DNA of 64,000 bases from Hyphomonas pacifica. GTDB lineage: Bacteria > Pseudomonadota > Alphaproteobacteria > Caulobacterales > Hyphomonadaceae. Location: contig NZ_AWFA01000089.1 of assembly GCF_000682675.1 (NCBI RefSeq), positions 1 through 64,000 of the forward strand. Direction: 5' to 3'. The notes beneath the pieces were generated by a model, which saw only the letters and a program-made list of their open reading frames with translations, was not told where the DNA came from and ran no database searches. Of this stretch, positions 17,024-26,131 are shown piece by piece. The number at the start of each line of letters is the position of its first letter. Positions within the stretch are counted from its first letter, which is position 1. The position numbers and the translations under genes are program-made.

Positions 17024-18391
17024 ATGGATGATTTGTCCCGCGAAGCCCAGTTCGATCTTGATGATGCGATCTTCACCTTGCCCCCGGAAGGACTAGGCTC
17101 TGCCCAGTCTGCACTGGGCCGCACGCGCCTGCGCACTTTCATCACGCTGCGCTGGCTGGCGGTGGCCGGACAGACGGCAGCGGTCCTTTTCGTCGCTTTC
17201 GGGCTTGGCTTCACGCTACCACTGGCGCTGTGCCTAGCGATCATCGCCGCGTCCGCCTGGCTGAACGTTTTCCTGTCCTTTGCCTTTCAGAGCCAGCGCC
17301 TGACGCGCGGATGGGAAGCGACGCTGCAACTTTTCTTCGACACGATGCAGCTGGCCGCGCTGATCGCAGCGACAGGCGGCCTGTCGAACCCGTTCCTGCT
17401 GTTGCTGGTTGCTCCTGTGACTGTCGCCGCGCTCAGCCTCAGCCCGTTCCGGGCCACTTTGGTGGCGCTGCTGGCGCTGATACTGGCGGCGCTGATGCCG
17501 GTGCTGCACTTGCCCCTGCCCTGGGGTGTGGCGAATGCGATCTCCCTGCCTCCCCTGTTCCAGCTGGGCCAGTTTTCGGCGTTGGCCGTAGGCGTTGTCT
17601 TCTTCTCCCTTTCCGCCGCGCGGGTCAGTCAGGATGAGGCGCGCCTCGTGCGGGCGCTGGACGCTGCGAGCGTGGTGATGGCGCGGGAGCAGCGCCTTTC
17701 TGCGCTTGGCGCCATGTCGGCCATGACCACACATGAACTCGGCACGCCGCTGGCCACGATCCATCTGGTCGCCAAGGAATTGCAGGCCGAACTCAGCAAG
17801 GATGACCCTCGCGCAGAAGACATTACCTTGATTGCCGAACAGGCCGACCGGTGCCGCAATATCCTCGCCACAATCCGCGAAGCGCGCGAGGCGACGGACA
17901 TTGTCCACGCACAGATCCCGCTGGATGCGCTGGTGACGGAGGCAGCCGCGCCATTCAAGGGCCTCGGCGTGGATCTGCGCGTGAGAGCCGAGCCCAGCGA
18001 TGGCGGCAGTGCCAAACCCCCGGTCCTGAAGCGTAGCCCGGAAATCCTGCACGCCCTGGGCGCCTTTATTGAAAATGCCGTCAGCTTTGCCGATACAAGC
18101 GTGAATGTCGTTGCAACCTGGAGTGAGGAGCAGATGACGGTCACAATCAGTGATGACGGGCCCGGTTTTGCTGCCGAAGTGCTGCCAAAACTGGGCGAAC
18201 CCTATGTTTCCCAGCGCGGCGAGGCCCATCTTGGCGGCGGCGACATGGGACTCGGTTTCTTCATCGCAAAAACGCTGATCGAGCGCACTGGCGGGCGTAT
18301 TGCAACCCGCAACCGGACACCGCCGAAGAAGGGCGCGGTCGTACAAACTTTATGGCCTTTGCGTCTTTTGCAGGTGTCTGACTTGGAATAG
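17024..18391 (+). CDS. regB: RegB/PrrB-type redox sensor histidine kinase
   Basis: The 455-aa protein has six predicted membrane helices in residues ~38-205, including the quinone-sensing GGLSNPF box (118-124). The H-box is MTTHELGTPLATI with phospho-acceptor H237, and C277 in ADRCRNIL lies exactly 40 residues further, matching the redox-active Cys265 relative to His225 in Rhodobacter RegB. The ATPase domain has the N, G1 (DDGPGF) and G2 boxes. It senses the ubiquinone pool and oxygen and phosphorylates RegA. It is followed by regA after 48 bases. Confidence 0.95.
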   Translation: MDDLSREAQFDLDDAIFTLPPEGLGSAQSALGRTRLRTFITLRWLAVAGQTAAVLFVAFGLGFTLPLALCLAIIAASAWLNVFLSFAFQSQRLTRGWEATLQLFFDTMQLAALIAATGGLSNPFLLLLVAPVTVAALSLSPFRATLVALLALILAALMPVLHLPLPWGVANAISLPPLFQLGQFSALAVGVVFFSLSAARVSQDEARLVRALDAASVVMAREQRLSALGAMSAMTTHELGTPLATIHLVAKELQAELSKDDPRAEDITLIAEQADRCRNILATIREAREATDIVHAQIPLDALVTEAAAPFKGLGVDLRVRAEPSDGGSAKPPVLKRSPEILHALGAFIENAVSFADTSVNVVATWSEEQMTVTISDDGPGFAAEVLPKLGEPYVSQRGEAHLGGGDMGLGFFIAKTLIERTGGRIATRNRTPPKKGAVVQTLWPLRLLQVSDLE

Positions 18392-18439
18392 TAGGCGCAA
18401 CTGGCCTATATGTTCAGGATTAGTTCAGGGGTTTTGGCG

Positions 18440-19012
18440 ATGGATCGGCCAGTAAATGTAAACCTGCATGAGAGTCTCAAGGATATTGAGGATCGCTCGT
18501 GCCTTGTCATGGATGATGACGGCCCGTTCGTGCAAAGACTTGCACGTGCGCTTGCACAGCGGGGGTTTGTGGTTTCCGCAGTCTCCAGCGTCAGTGAGGG
18601 CAAGGACATTGCCCGCCTGAACCCGCCCGCCTTTGCGGTTCTGGACCTGCGCCTGGAAGATGGCAGCGGCCTGGATGTGGTGGAAGTACTGCACAAGCAC
18701 CGCCCGGACGCACGCGCCGTGATCCTGACCGGCTATGGCGCAATTGCCACCGCCGTGGCCGCCGTAAAGGCTGGCGCCGTGGATTACCTGTCCAAGCCAG
18801 CGGATGTGGAAGATATTATCCGCGCTCTGGTGGCCTCTACCGATGAAAAACCTGCACCGCCGGAAAACCCGATGTCGGCAGATCGGGTGCGCTGGGAACA
18901 CATTCAACGCGTGTATGAGCTGTGCAATCACAATGTCTCAGAAACGGCCCGCCGCCTGAACATGCACCGCCGCACATTGCAACGTATTCTGGCCAAGCGC
19001 GCCCCGAGATAA
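18440..19012 (+). CDS. regA: RegA/PrrA/ActR-type response regulator
   Basis: The 190-aa protein has a receiver domain with the acidic pocket MDDDGPF, phospho-acceptor D69 in LDLRLEDGSG, and Lys in VDYLSKPADV. A proline-rich linker follows, then the highly conserved RegA helix-turn-helix near the C-terminus (NVSETARRLNMHRRTLQRIL). It is a global activator/repressor of respiratory, carbon-fixation and other redox genes. The start at 18440 has AGGGG upstream and fits the family length; a start at 18410 is possible. Cotranscription with regB is likely. Confidence 0.95.
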   Translation: MDRPVNVNLHESLKDIEDRSCLVMDDDGPFVQRLARALAQRGFVVSAVSSVSEGKDIARLNPPAFAVLDLRLEDGSGLDVVEVLHKHRPDARAVILTGYGAIATAVAAVKAGAVDYLSKPADVEDIIRALVASTDEKPAPPENPMSADRVRWEHIQRVYELCNHNVSETARRLNMHRRTLQRILAKRAPR

Positions 19013-19116
19013 GCTCTGCAAGGCGACCGTCACTGTGTGACCTCATCTCTGGGGCATGGCTTCCATGCGACGATAAGGCATTGCAAGCGATTCTCAGAGA
19101 CTGGTAAGCGCGGCAG

Positions 19117-21357
19117 ATGAAAACTTTCCACTGCCTGACCACACCGCTGATCCTGACCGCCATCGGTGCGCCAGCCTTCGGCCAGATTAATGATGCCCCA
19201 ACCCGGCTTGACCCGGTCGTCACCACGGCAACCGCGAGCGAAACGCCGCTGAGCGATATTCCCATGTCCGTCAGTGTTATCGGCGCGGCGGACCTTTCCC
19301 TGACCGATGCCTATGTCGGCGCAGAGGATGTGACCGACCTGCTGACCGGCGTGGAAGCGGCCGTGGCCAATGGCACGCAGGTGGCCTTCCAGATCCGCGG
19401 CATCGGGGCAGTAGACCATCAGGCGCTGACGCCAACTGCCGCCTCCGTCTATTCCGATGGCGTCTATCTGGCGACCAATGTGCAGACCGGGATGATGCTG
19501 TACGATCTGGAACGGATCGAGGTTCTGAAAGGTCCGCAAGGCACGCTGTATGGCCGCAATGCATCTGGCGGCGCGATCAATTTCATTTCCGTGCGCCCCG
19601 GAGAAGACCAGCGCCGCTATGTCCGCGCAGGCTATGGCAATTTCAATCGCGTGGATCTCGACGGCGCCTATGGCAACAGCCTCGACAATGGCTTCAGCTA
19701 TCGCCTGGCCGGACGGTATCTGAGCCGCGATGCTGTGCTGGACAATGTAGACGGCCCGGAAGATGCGGGCGGTGTGCGCGATGAGTTCGGCCTGCGCCTT
19801 GGCCTGAACTGGGAACGCGCACTGGGCGGCAGCCTGCTGGTCCGCACGCATTATGAAGAAGACAATGGCGTCAACGCGACACCGCGCAATGACACGCTAA
19901 ACCTCAGCGATCACGAGATATCCTCGTCCGGTGACGGCCTGCAAGATACGGACAATGAGTTCTACGGCATCTCTGCCGAGTATGAACGCGCACTGGGCCG
20001 CTGGACGCTGACCTCCCTGACATCCTTTGAAGGATACAACCAGGATTACGGTTTTGACTTTGACGGCGCGGCCGCCCTGTATGGCGATCCAGCGCTGAGC
20101 GCGAACCTCTCCTATATCCGCGACTTCCGTCAGTACACACAGGAAGTACGCCTGAAGACCGATTGGGACAAAGGCAGCAGCCTGTTCGGCATTCATGCCT
20201 CTCAGGAAGATTTCAGCCAGACCTATACAATCTGGTGCGGAGAGCTGGACCCAGCGACCCTGATTGGGAGTTGCGCCTATGTGGGCGCGGGCAGCCGCGC
20301 GGGCCCTGATCCGATATCGGATGGCACGGCCATGACGCTGGTGACGGACATCCGCCAGGAGCGCACCAGCCTTGCCGCCTTCACCTATAATGAGTTCGAC
20401 CTGTCAGACCGCCTGACCGCAACGCTGGGCGCACGCCTGACGCATGAAGAGATAGAAGGCATTGGCAGTGGACGGCATGTTTTTGATGACGGCACAATTG
20501 GCTATAATAATGTCAACGGCCTGGGCCTTGCTGCAGGCAGCAACAAGATTGATGACACGCAGCTGAGTGGCAATCTGGCGCTGTCTTACAAAATGGCAAA
20601 CGGTACAGCCTATGCCTCCATCGCCAACAGCTATAAATCTGGCGGCTTCAATGGCGAGGTGCAGAACAATGTGACCCATTTCGCCGATGATGGACTGTTC
20701 GATGCCGAAACCGTCACTGCCTATGAAGTGGGCTATAAGGGCCGGCCGAGTGCGACGTTGACCTACAATATTTCCGCCTTCTATCAGGACTATGACAGCC
20801 CGCAGGCCCGCATCTTTGTGGACTTCCAATTGCCGGGCGGGGGCAGCATCACGTCCAACTCCCTGTCCAATCTGGATGCGGCGACGTCTTATGGCCTCGA
20901 AGCCGATCTAACCTGGCAGGCCACGGAAGCCTTCATGCTGGAAGCGGGCCTGACCCTACTGGAGACAGAGATTGACCAGTCTTCAGATACGGGCGGCAAT
21001 TCTACAAAATTTAACGGCAATCCTCTGCCCTTCGCGCCGGATGTCTCTGCAAAGCTGGGCGGACGGTATGCCTACACGCTGTCGCAAGGGGTGGAAGGCA
21101 CGCTGTCCGCACATCTGAAATATCGCGGCGAATATTATCTTGACCCGGAAGGTCTGGACACACGCATGCAAAAGGGCTTCACGACCGTGCAGGGTGAAGC
21201 GGGGCTGCGCTTTGTCGAGACAGGCGTGACGCTGACCGTATGGGGGCGGAATTTGACCGACGAAGACTATGCCGTCTCCGGCTATGGCTTTATCGGCTAT
21301 AACACGTTCCGCTCCGACCCGCGCACCTATGGCGTGCGGATCGGTTATGATTTCTAG
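19117..21357 (+). CDS. TonB-dependent outer membrane receptor
   Basis: The 746-aa protein has a signal peptide ending near AFGQ, a plug domain (residues ~40-150 with QIRGIGAVDHQAL and RIEVLKGPQGTLYGRNASGG) and a 22-strand-type barrel ending in the aromatic IGYDF. It imports a large substrate powered by TonB-ExbBD, which are encoded elsewhere. The plug resembles the FecA/iron-complex and carbohydrate receptor group common in Caulobacterales; the ligand is unknown. The 104-base gap after regA may hold its promoter, but no clear Fur-type site was identified. Confidence 0.93.
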   Translation: MKTFHCLTTPLILTAIGAPAFGQINDAPTRLDPVVTTATASETPLSDIPMSVSVIGAADLSLTDAYVGAEDVTDLLTGVEAAVANGTQVAFQIRGIGAVDHQALTPTAASVYSDGVYLATNVQTGMMLYDLERIEVLKGPQGTLYGRNASGGAINFISVRPGEDQRRYVRAGYGNFNRVDLDGAYGNSLDNGFSYRLAGRYLSRDAVLDNVDGPEDAGGVRDEFGLRLGLNWERALGGSLLVRTHYEEDNGVNATPRNDTLNLSDHEISSSGDGLQDTDNEFYGISAEYERALGRWTLTSLTSFEGYNQDYGFDFDGAAALYGDPALSANLSYIRDFRQYTQEVRLKTDWDKGSSLFGIHASQEDFSQTYTIWCGELDPATLIGSCAYVGAGSRAGPDPISDGTAMTLVTDIRQERTSLAAFTYNEFDLSDRLTATLGARLTHEEIEGIGSGRHVFDDGTIGYNNVNGLGLAAGSNKIDDTQLSGNLALSYKMANGTAYASIANSYKSGGFNGEVQNNVTHFADDGLFDAETVTAYEVGYKGRPSATLTYNISAFYQDYDSPQARIFVDFQLPGGGSITSNSLSNLDAATSYGLEADLTWQATEAFMLEAGLTLLETEIDQSSDTGGNSTKFNGNPLPFAPDVSAKLGGRYAYTLSQGVEGTLSAHLKYRGEYYLDPEGLDTRMQKGFTTVQGEAGLRFVETGVTLTVWGRNLTDEDYAVSGYGFIGYNTFRSDPRTYGVRIGYDF

Positions 21358-21360
21358 GAC

Positions 21361-23427
21361 CTAGCCTTCCGGGCAGCCGCCACGATCAAACCGGTAAGCC
21401 CGGAAATTCACCGGGTCTCCGTTTGAATAGTTCAGCGCGTAATAGGACTCGGTCTCTGTCACGCACAAACTCATCTGCTCGGCCTGCTGGCGCAGATGCG
21501 CGACTTCTTCCGTGACCGCAGGCTCTGCCTTACGGTCTTCGAAATTGATCAGATAGACCACCGGATAGGCGGACGGGTCCGATGGAAGATCGAGTGGGGT
21601 TTCCGGTGGATGCAAATTCTGTGTGCCGAGCGTCAGCACATAGGAGGGTTCTGCATAGCCGAGCGCCAGAATACGCGCAGGCGTCTGCCATTTGCAATCT
21701 TCACCCGGCACACCGCAGACATCTTCCAGGGCCAGTCGCGCGGTTTCCGTCGGCTGCACCCAGACCTGACTGGGCAGCATGTAGATGCGCACATGCCAGC
21801 CGATCAGCACGCTGGCGAGGATGGAAAAGAGCGCCGCATTGCATTCATGCCGGCGTGAGAATTCGATAATCGCCACGCCGCAGAGAATAAAGCCAGGCCA
21901 CCAAAGCCAGAGAGGGAATTCCCGGTATTGAGACCAGGAAGCGAGCACTTCATCGGCTGAAACCGTGGTGAAGTCCCCTGCCGTCTCGGCCATGAAATAG
22001 GTCGTTACGCCCGGATAGGACGCCGCCAACAAGAGGATTGCCCCCAGGCCGAACAGGGCAATCGAGACCCAACGGGTCACCGGCCATTTCGCGCCATCCA
22101 TCAGTCTTGTCGCCGCATACCCGCCGAGTAGGCCAAAGGCGGGATAGGCCGGCAGAATATAGTGACTGAGCAAGGTCGGCATCAACTCGAAGAAGGCGTA
22201 GGTCAGCACGGCCCAGGCGACGATCAGGCGCAGGCCGCGCATCTCATCGGTCGAAACGCTTTCGCCAATGGGCCAGCGATCCTGCCATTTCGGCTGACTG
22301 GCCAGCCAGCCGAGCGTGACCAGCAGCAAGGCAGGCCAGACCGGCAGTGGCTTCAGGGTGGCAATCGTATTGACCGCTTGAGGGACCATGCCTGTGCTCG
22401 AAGGACGCGGCAGCAGCGGCAGAAGATAACTAAGTGCCAGAAGGCCTACGAACAGCACGGCTGAGACCAACAGGATGTGTCGCATCCATTTCCGGCCTTC
22501 AGGCCCGTTGGGCTTCAACGCTTTCCAGGCGGCAACAAAGCCTGGCACCAGGAACAATGTCGCCGGGAAATACCAGGCCGGCAGGTGTGTCAGGTGGTAG
22601 AAGGGCCAGCCGCCATGACCCTCAGAGGCCCCGGTGAACTTGTCTTTCAGATCCTTCCCGACAGCGCCCTTGATATACTGGCCATCGGTCGCCGCCTGAA
22701 TCCACAGGAACCAGGGCAGCACCATCGCCACAAAGATCGCCGGCCCCGGCCACCAGAGCAGGACACGCCACCAGTCTCCCCCCTTCCCGTCTGCCGCCTT
22801 GGTCCAGACCCAAGCACCAATGCCGGCATAGGCGGCAACCATGGGCGTGACCGGCCCCTTGATCAGGAAGCTGGCCCCCATGCAGAACCAGAAAAGCAGC
22901 GCCATCTTTTTGGACTGGTCCTTGTTGATGTAGAGCCGCGCCAGCGCCCCGATGCTGAGCGTCGTCAGAAAGACGAGCACGCCATCGGTCTTGGAGATAT
23001 GCGCTTCCGACGTCAGCAGTAGGGTTGCCCCAAATGTCGCCGCGCCGACAAAGCTGGCGCGCCGGCCAATCAGTGGCAGCCCGGCCCAGAAACAGGCCAG
23101 CGTCGCGAAGGCCGCGCCCAACCAGCTGGGAACGCGATAGGTCCAGATCTGCTTGGCTTCCGGCCCGGTGAGAACGGCCGTTGCGCCCGCCTGCAACCAG
23201 TGAATCCCTGCCGGCTTCTTGTTCCGCAGCTCATCCTGATACTGGATGCGGATATAGTCATGCTCTTCCAGCATTTGCTTGGAGGCCTGGGCGAAACGGC
23301 TTTCATCGCGGTCCAGAGCAGGAAGGTTAAACACGCCTGGCGCGGCAGCGCCAAAGGTCAGCACGAACAGGAGCACCCATGGCTTCCAGCCAGCGGAAAG
23401 TCGGTCTAGCAAAGTCATGCCAGCCAT
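21361..23427 (-). CDS. GT39/ArnT-like membrane glycosyltransferase
   Basis: The 688-aa protein has about 12 membrane helices and a C-terminal periplasmic domain. The first periplasmic loop carries LDRDESRFAQASKQML, the acidic DE-x-R signature of ArnT/PMT-type GT39 enzymes, followed by KPAGIHWLQAG. These enzymes transfer a sugar from a polyprenyl-phosphate donor to lipid A, protein or glycan on the periplasmic face. The divergent GT2 gene likely makes the polyprenyl-phosphate sugar donor. The gene converges on the TonB receptor gene with three bases between stops. Confidence 0.85.
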   Translation of the reverse strand: MAGMTLLDRLSAGWKPWVLLFVLTFGAAAPGVFNLPALDRDESRFAQASKQMLEEHDYIRIQYQDELRNKKPAGIHWLQAGATAVLTGPEAKQIWTYRVPSWLGAAFATLACFWAGLPLIGRRASFVGAATFGATLLLTSEAHISKTDGVLVFLTTLSIGALARLYINKDQSKKMALLFWFCMGASFLIKGPVTPMVAAYAGIGAWVWTKAADGKGGDWWRVLLWWPGPAIFVAMVLPWFLWIQAATDGQYIKGAVGKDLKDKFTGASEGHGGWPFYHLTHLPAWYFPATLFLVPGFVAAWKALKPNGPEGRKWMRHILLVSAVLFVGLLALSYLLPLLPRPSSTGMVPQAVNTIATLKPLPVWPALLLVTLGWLASQPKWQDRWPIGESVSTDEMRGLRLIVAWAVLTYAFFELMPTLLSHYILPAYPAFGLLGGYAATRLMDGAKWPVTRWVSIALFGLGAILLLAASYPGVTTYFMAETAGDFTTVSADEVLASWSQYREFPLWLWWPGFILCGVAIIEFSRRHECNAALFSILASVLIGWHVRIYMLPSQVWVQPTETARLALEDVCGVPGEDCKWQTPARILALGYAEPSYVLTLGTQNLHPPETPLDLPSDPSAYPVVYLINFEDRKAEPAVTEEVAHLRQQAEQMSLCVTETESYYALNYSNGDPVNFRAYRFDRGGCPEG

Positions 23428-23584
23428 TTACCGTGTTCGGGCGCATTCGTCTTGCAATTTTGCCCGTAATTTGCATCGCAGCCGGAAATGCGCACCGGGT
23501 CTCGCCTTGAGGGCCAACGCTTTGTATGAGCGTGCAAAACAAGCCCCATGACATCAGGGGCGAATAGCCTGAAAGGTGCCAGAC

Positions 23585-24316
23585 ATGGCCCAGTCACTTG
23601 AATTTTCCGTCGTTGTTCCCGTCCATAATGAGGCTGGCAATGTCGAGACCCTGATCACAGAGATCGCCAGGGCCCTGGATGGCCGGGCCTTTGAAATGGT
23701 GTTCGTGGACGACGCCTCCACCGACGATACACGTGCCAAGCTCGCTGAGCTGAAAGGAAAATTCCCGATGCTGCGCGTTCTGGGTCACCGCAAGAATGCC
23801 GGCCAGAGCCGTGCGATCCGCTCTGGTATCCTGGCCGCGCGTGCGCCGGTGATCGGTACGCTGGATGGGGACGGACAGAATGATCCGGCAGACCTGCCGG
23901 ACCTTTACCGTCAGCTGACCCGCGCCGATGCACCGGACAATTTGAAAATGGTGATGGGCCGCCGTGCCAAGCGCAAGGACACAGCCTGGAAACGCTTTGG
24001 CAGTCGCTTTGCCAACAATATCCGCAAGCGCATGCTGAAGGATGATTGTGACGATTCCGGTTGTGGCATCAAAGCGATGAAGCGCGACGCCTATATCCAG
24101 CTGCCCTTTTTCGATCACATGCACCGCTACATGCCGGCGCTGATGCGGGCCGAGGGCTTTGATGTCGAATATCGGGATGTAAATCACCGCGAACGCGGCA
24201 CGGGCACGTCCAACTACACCAATTTCGGACGCCTGAACGATGCGTTCTCGGATCTGCGCGGTGTGACCTGGCTGATACGCCGCCGCCGCAATCCGGGCGG
24301 AGCAGACGAGATCTAG
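23585..24316 (+). CDS. GT2 polyprenyl-phosphate glycosyltransferase (ArnC/DPM-like)
   Basis: The 243-aa GT-A protein starts with LEFSVVVPVHNEAGNVETL, has FVDDASTDDTRA, and the metal-binding GTLDGDGQNDPADL. The late HRERGTGTSNYTNFGR matches dolichyl/undecaprenyl-phosphate mannosyl- or Ara4N-formyl-transferases. It lacks the C-terminal membrane helices of ArnC, resembling the short DPM1 form. It presumably charges polyprenyl phosphate for the divergent GT39 enzyme. ATG at 23585 is preferred over GTG at 23576, since AAGG at 23572-23575 is too close to the latter. Confidence 0.88.
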   Translation: MAQSLEFSVVVPVHNEAGNVETLITEIARALDGRAFEMVFVDDASTDDTRAKLAELKGKFPMLRVLGHRKNAGQSRAIRSGILAARAPVIGTLDGDGQNDPADLPDLYRQLTRADAPDNLKMVMGRRAKRKDTAWKRFGSRFANNIRKRMLKDDCDDSGCGIKAMKRDAYIQLPFFDHMHRYMPALMRAEGFDVEYRDVNHRERGTGTSNYTNFGRLNDAFSDLRGVTWLIRRRRNPGGADEI

Positions 24317-24345
24317 CCCCCCCTGCCCGGCCAAACGGTGCGGAT

Positions 24346-24699
24346 TCAGCGATAGGCTGCGATTGCGATGAAAATCTCGCCATCCTCATCAAACACAAAG
24401 GTTTCGGCGGCCTTCTGGCCGCGATGATTGGTGTAGAGCACGGTGATGGCATCCGATCCGGTCAATACGTCATCCAGCTCAAAGAAAAGGCCGCTCGCCA
24501 TGGCGAGGGCCTTCTCCCAATATTCCCGCAGGGCTGGCTTGCCCATGATGCTGCCTGAGCCCGTGCCCAGGACTTGCGCAATGCGCGGAGAATGGAACAC
24601 GATCCCGTCTGCATAGTGCGACAGCACCGCATCAAGATCGTGATCATTCCACGCCGCGACCCAGTCTCGGGCGAAGTTTTCCGGGTCAGGCCTTGCCAT
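24346..24699 (-). CDS. NTF2-like / SnoaL-type domain protein
   Basis: The 117-aa protein has the NTF2-like cone fold pattern: an N-terminal helix (NFARDWVAAWNDHDLDAVLS), a strand with IVFHSP, a GKPALREYWEKAL helix, and closing strands ending EIFIAIAAYR. Such proteins are small isomerases, hydrolases or scaffold domains; no catalytic residue can be assigned. It follows ccr-side genes on the minus strand 13 bases downstream of the ccr stop codon, so it may be cotranscribed with ccr. Confidence 0.75.
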   Translation of the reverse strand: MARPDPENFARDWVAAWNDHDLDAVLSHYADGIVFHSPRIAQVLGTGSGSIMGKPALREYWEKALAMASGLFFELDDVLTGSDAITVLYTNHRGQKAAETFVFDEDGEIFIAIAAYR

Positions 24700-24712
24700 G
24701 ACAGCAGACCTG

Positions 24713-25969
24713 TCAGCCCTGACCGCTGACGGCCAGAATGTCTTCCACCGTGCGCAGGCCCGGCTTCGGAGACGTCACCAGCACGGCCATGTTACCGGGC
24801 AAGTGCTTGTTATCCAGCATCTTGTCATGCGCCGCCGGAATATCGGACCATGGGAAGACTTCCGACATGCCAGGGTCAATCCGGCGGTTGATGACCAGAT
24901 CGTTCGCCGCAGAGGCCTGTTTCAGATTTGCGAAGTGGCTGCCCTGAACACGCTTCTGGCGCATCCAGAGGAACCGCGCATCCATGGTCAGGTTGAAGCC
25001 GGTTGTCCCGGCACAGATCACAACCATACCGCCACGCTTCACGACAAAGACAGACACCGGGAAAGTCGACTCGCCAGGATGTTCGAACACGATGTCGACA
25101 TCCTTGTTGCCGGTGATCTCCCAGATCGCCTTGCCGAATTTGCGACTCTCGCGCATGTAATCCTTGAATTCGGGGCCGTTTACCGTGGGCAGCTGGCCCC
25201 AGCAATTAAAGTCCTTCCGGTTCAGCACGCCCTTGGCGCCAAGACTGAGCACATGATCTTTCTTGTCGTCACTGGAGACGACGCCGATCGCGTTCGCCCC
25301 GGTGACCGCACAAAGCTGGACACCGAAACTGCCAAGACCGCCAGACGCGCCCCAGACCAGCACGTTGTCGGCCGGTTTCACGATGTGCGGACGATGGCCG
25401 AACAGCATGCGGTAAGCGGTGGCCAATGTCAGCGTGTAGCAGGCGCTTTCTTCCCAGGTCAGGTGTTTCGGGCGCGGCATGCACTGACGAGCCTGAACGC
25501 GGCAGAACTGCGCGAAAGAACCATCCGGCGTCTCATAGCCCCAGATGCGCTGGCTGGGCGAAAACATCGGATCGCCGCCATTGCACTCCTCATCATCGCC
25601 ATCATCCTGGTTACAATGGATAACGACTTCATCGCCCGGCTTCACGCGCGTCACCTTGCGACCAACGGCCCAGACAATGCCTGCGGCGTCAGAGCCGGCA
25701 ACGTGAAAATCCTGTTTGTGAACATCGAACACAGACACTGGCTCACCCAAGGCGGCCCAGATTCCATTATAGTTCACGCCTGCGGCCATCACGAGCACAA
25801 GCACTTCGTCGGAATCTATTTCCGGAACCGGAACCTGCTCCATTTGCATTGCCGTTGATGGGCGGCCATGACGCTCGCGGCGAATTGCCCAAGCGTGCAT
25901 GAATTTGGGGACGTGAAACTCCGGTGGAATCTCACCTACCTCATAAATATCCTTAACTTCCCTCGCCAT
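24713..25969 (-). CDS. ccr: Crotonyl-CoA carboxylase/reductase
   Basis: The 418-aa protein is a zinc-free MDR enzyme that reductively carboxylates crotonyl-CoA to ethylmalonyl-CoA with NADPH and CO2, the key step of the ethylmalonyl-CoA pathway for acetate assimilation without isocitrate lyase. Seen: MHAWAIRRERHGRP, AAGVNYNGIWAALG, the VHKQDFHVAGSDAAG segment, NADPH site GASGGLGSFGVQLC, and the long MREVRKFGK-like and WEITGNKDVDIVFEHPGE parts specific to CCR. The start at 25969 matches the family; 45 extra codons upstream would not. It is divergent from the dat gene and part of a pathway with ecm at 28-30 kb. Confidence 0.96.
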   Translation of the reverse strand: MAREVKDIYEVGEIPPEFHVPKFMHAWAIRRERHGRPSTAMQMEQVPVPEIDSDEVLVLVMAAGVNYNGIWAALGEPVSVFDVHKQDFHVAGSDAAGIVWAVGRKVTRVKPGDEVVIHCNQDDGDDEECNGGDPMFSPSQRIWGYETPDGSFAQFCRVQARQCMPRPKHLTWEESACYTLTLATAYRMLFGHRPHIVKPADNVLVWGASGGLGSFGVQLCAVTGANAIGVVSSDDKKDHVLSLGAKGVLNRKDFNCWGQLPTVNGPEFKDYMRESRKFGKAIWEITGNKDVDIVFEHPGESTFPVSVFVVKRGGMVVICAGTTGFNLTMDARFLWMRQKRVQGSHFANLKQASAANDLVINRRIDPGMSEVFPWSDIPAAHDKMLDNKHLPGNMAVLVTSPKPGLRTVEDILAVSGQG

Positions 25970-26131
25970 AATCGGGGTGCCCTCCTCCAATTGTGTCTGC
26001 CAAATTTCTATGAGCGCACTTATCGGAGTGGCTTCACAAATTCCTCGGCTCGCGCCACCTTGGCCGCTCGGCGGTAAGCTTGCAAGATGTTTGTTGCGCT
26101 GCACAATTCTTTACAGGGAGGCATGGCAAAA

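Noticed and set aside
17234-18346. A 370-codon minus-strand frame opposite regB
   Set aside because: It is a shadow rich in Arg and Gln produced by the high-GC third positions of regB.
23543-23561. GCCCC...GGGGC hairpin in the GT2 leader
   Set aside because: Only five base pairs with a nine-base loop, and no supporting regulatory context.
24698-25858. A 386-codon plus-strand frame opposite ccr
   Set aside because: It is a shadow of ccr; the codon pattern and conserved CCR motifs lie on the minus strand.
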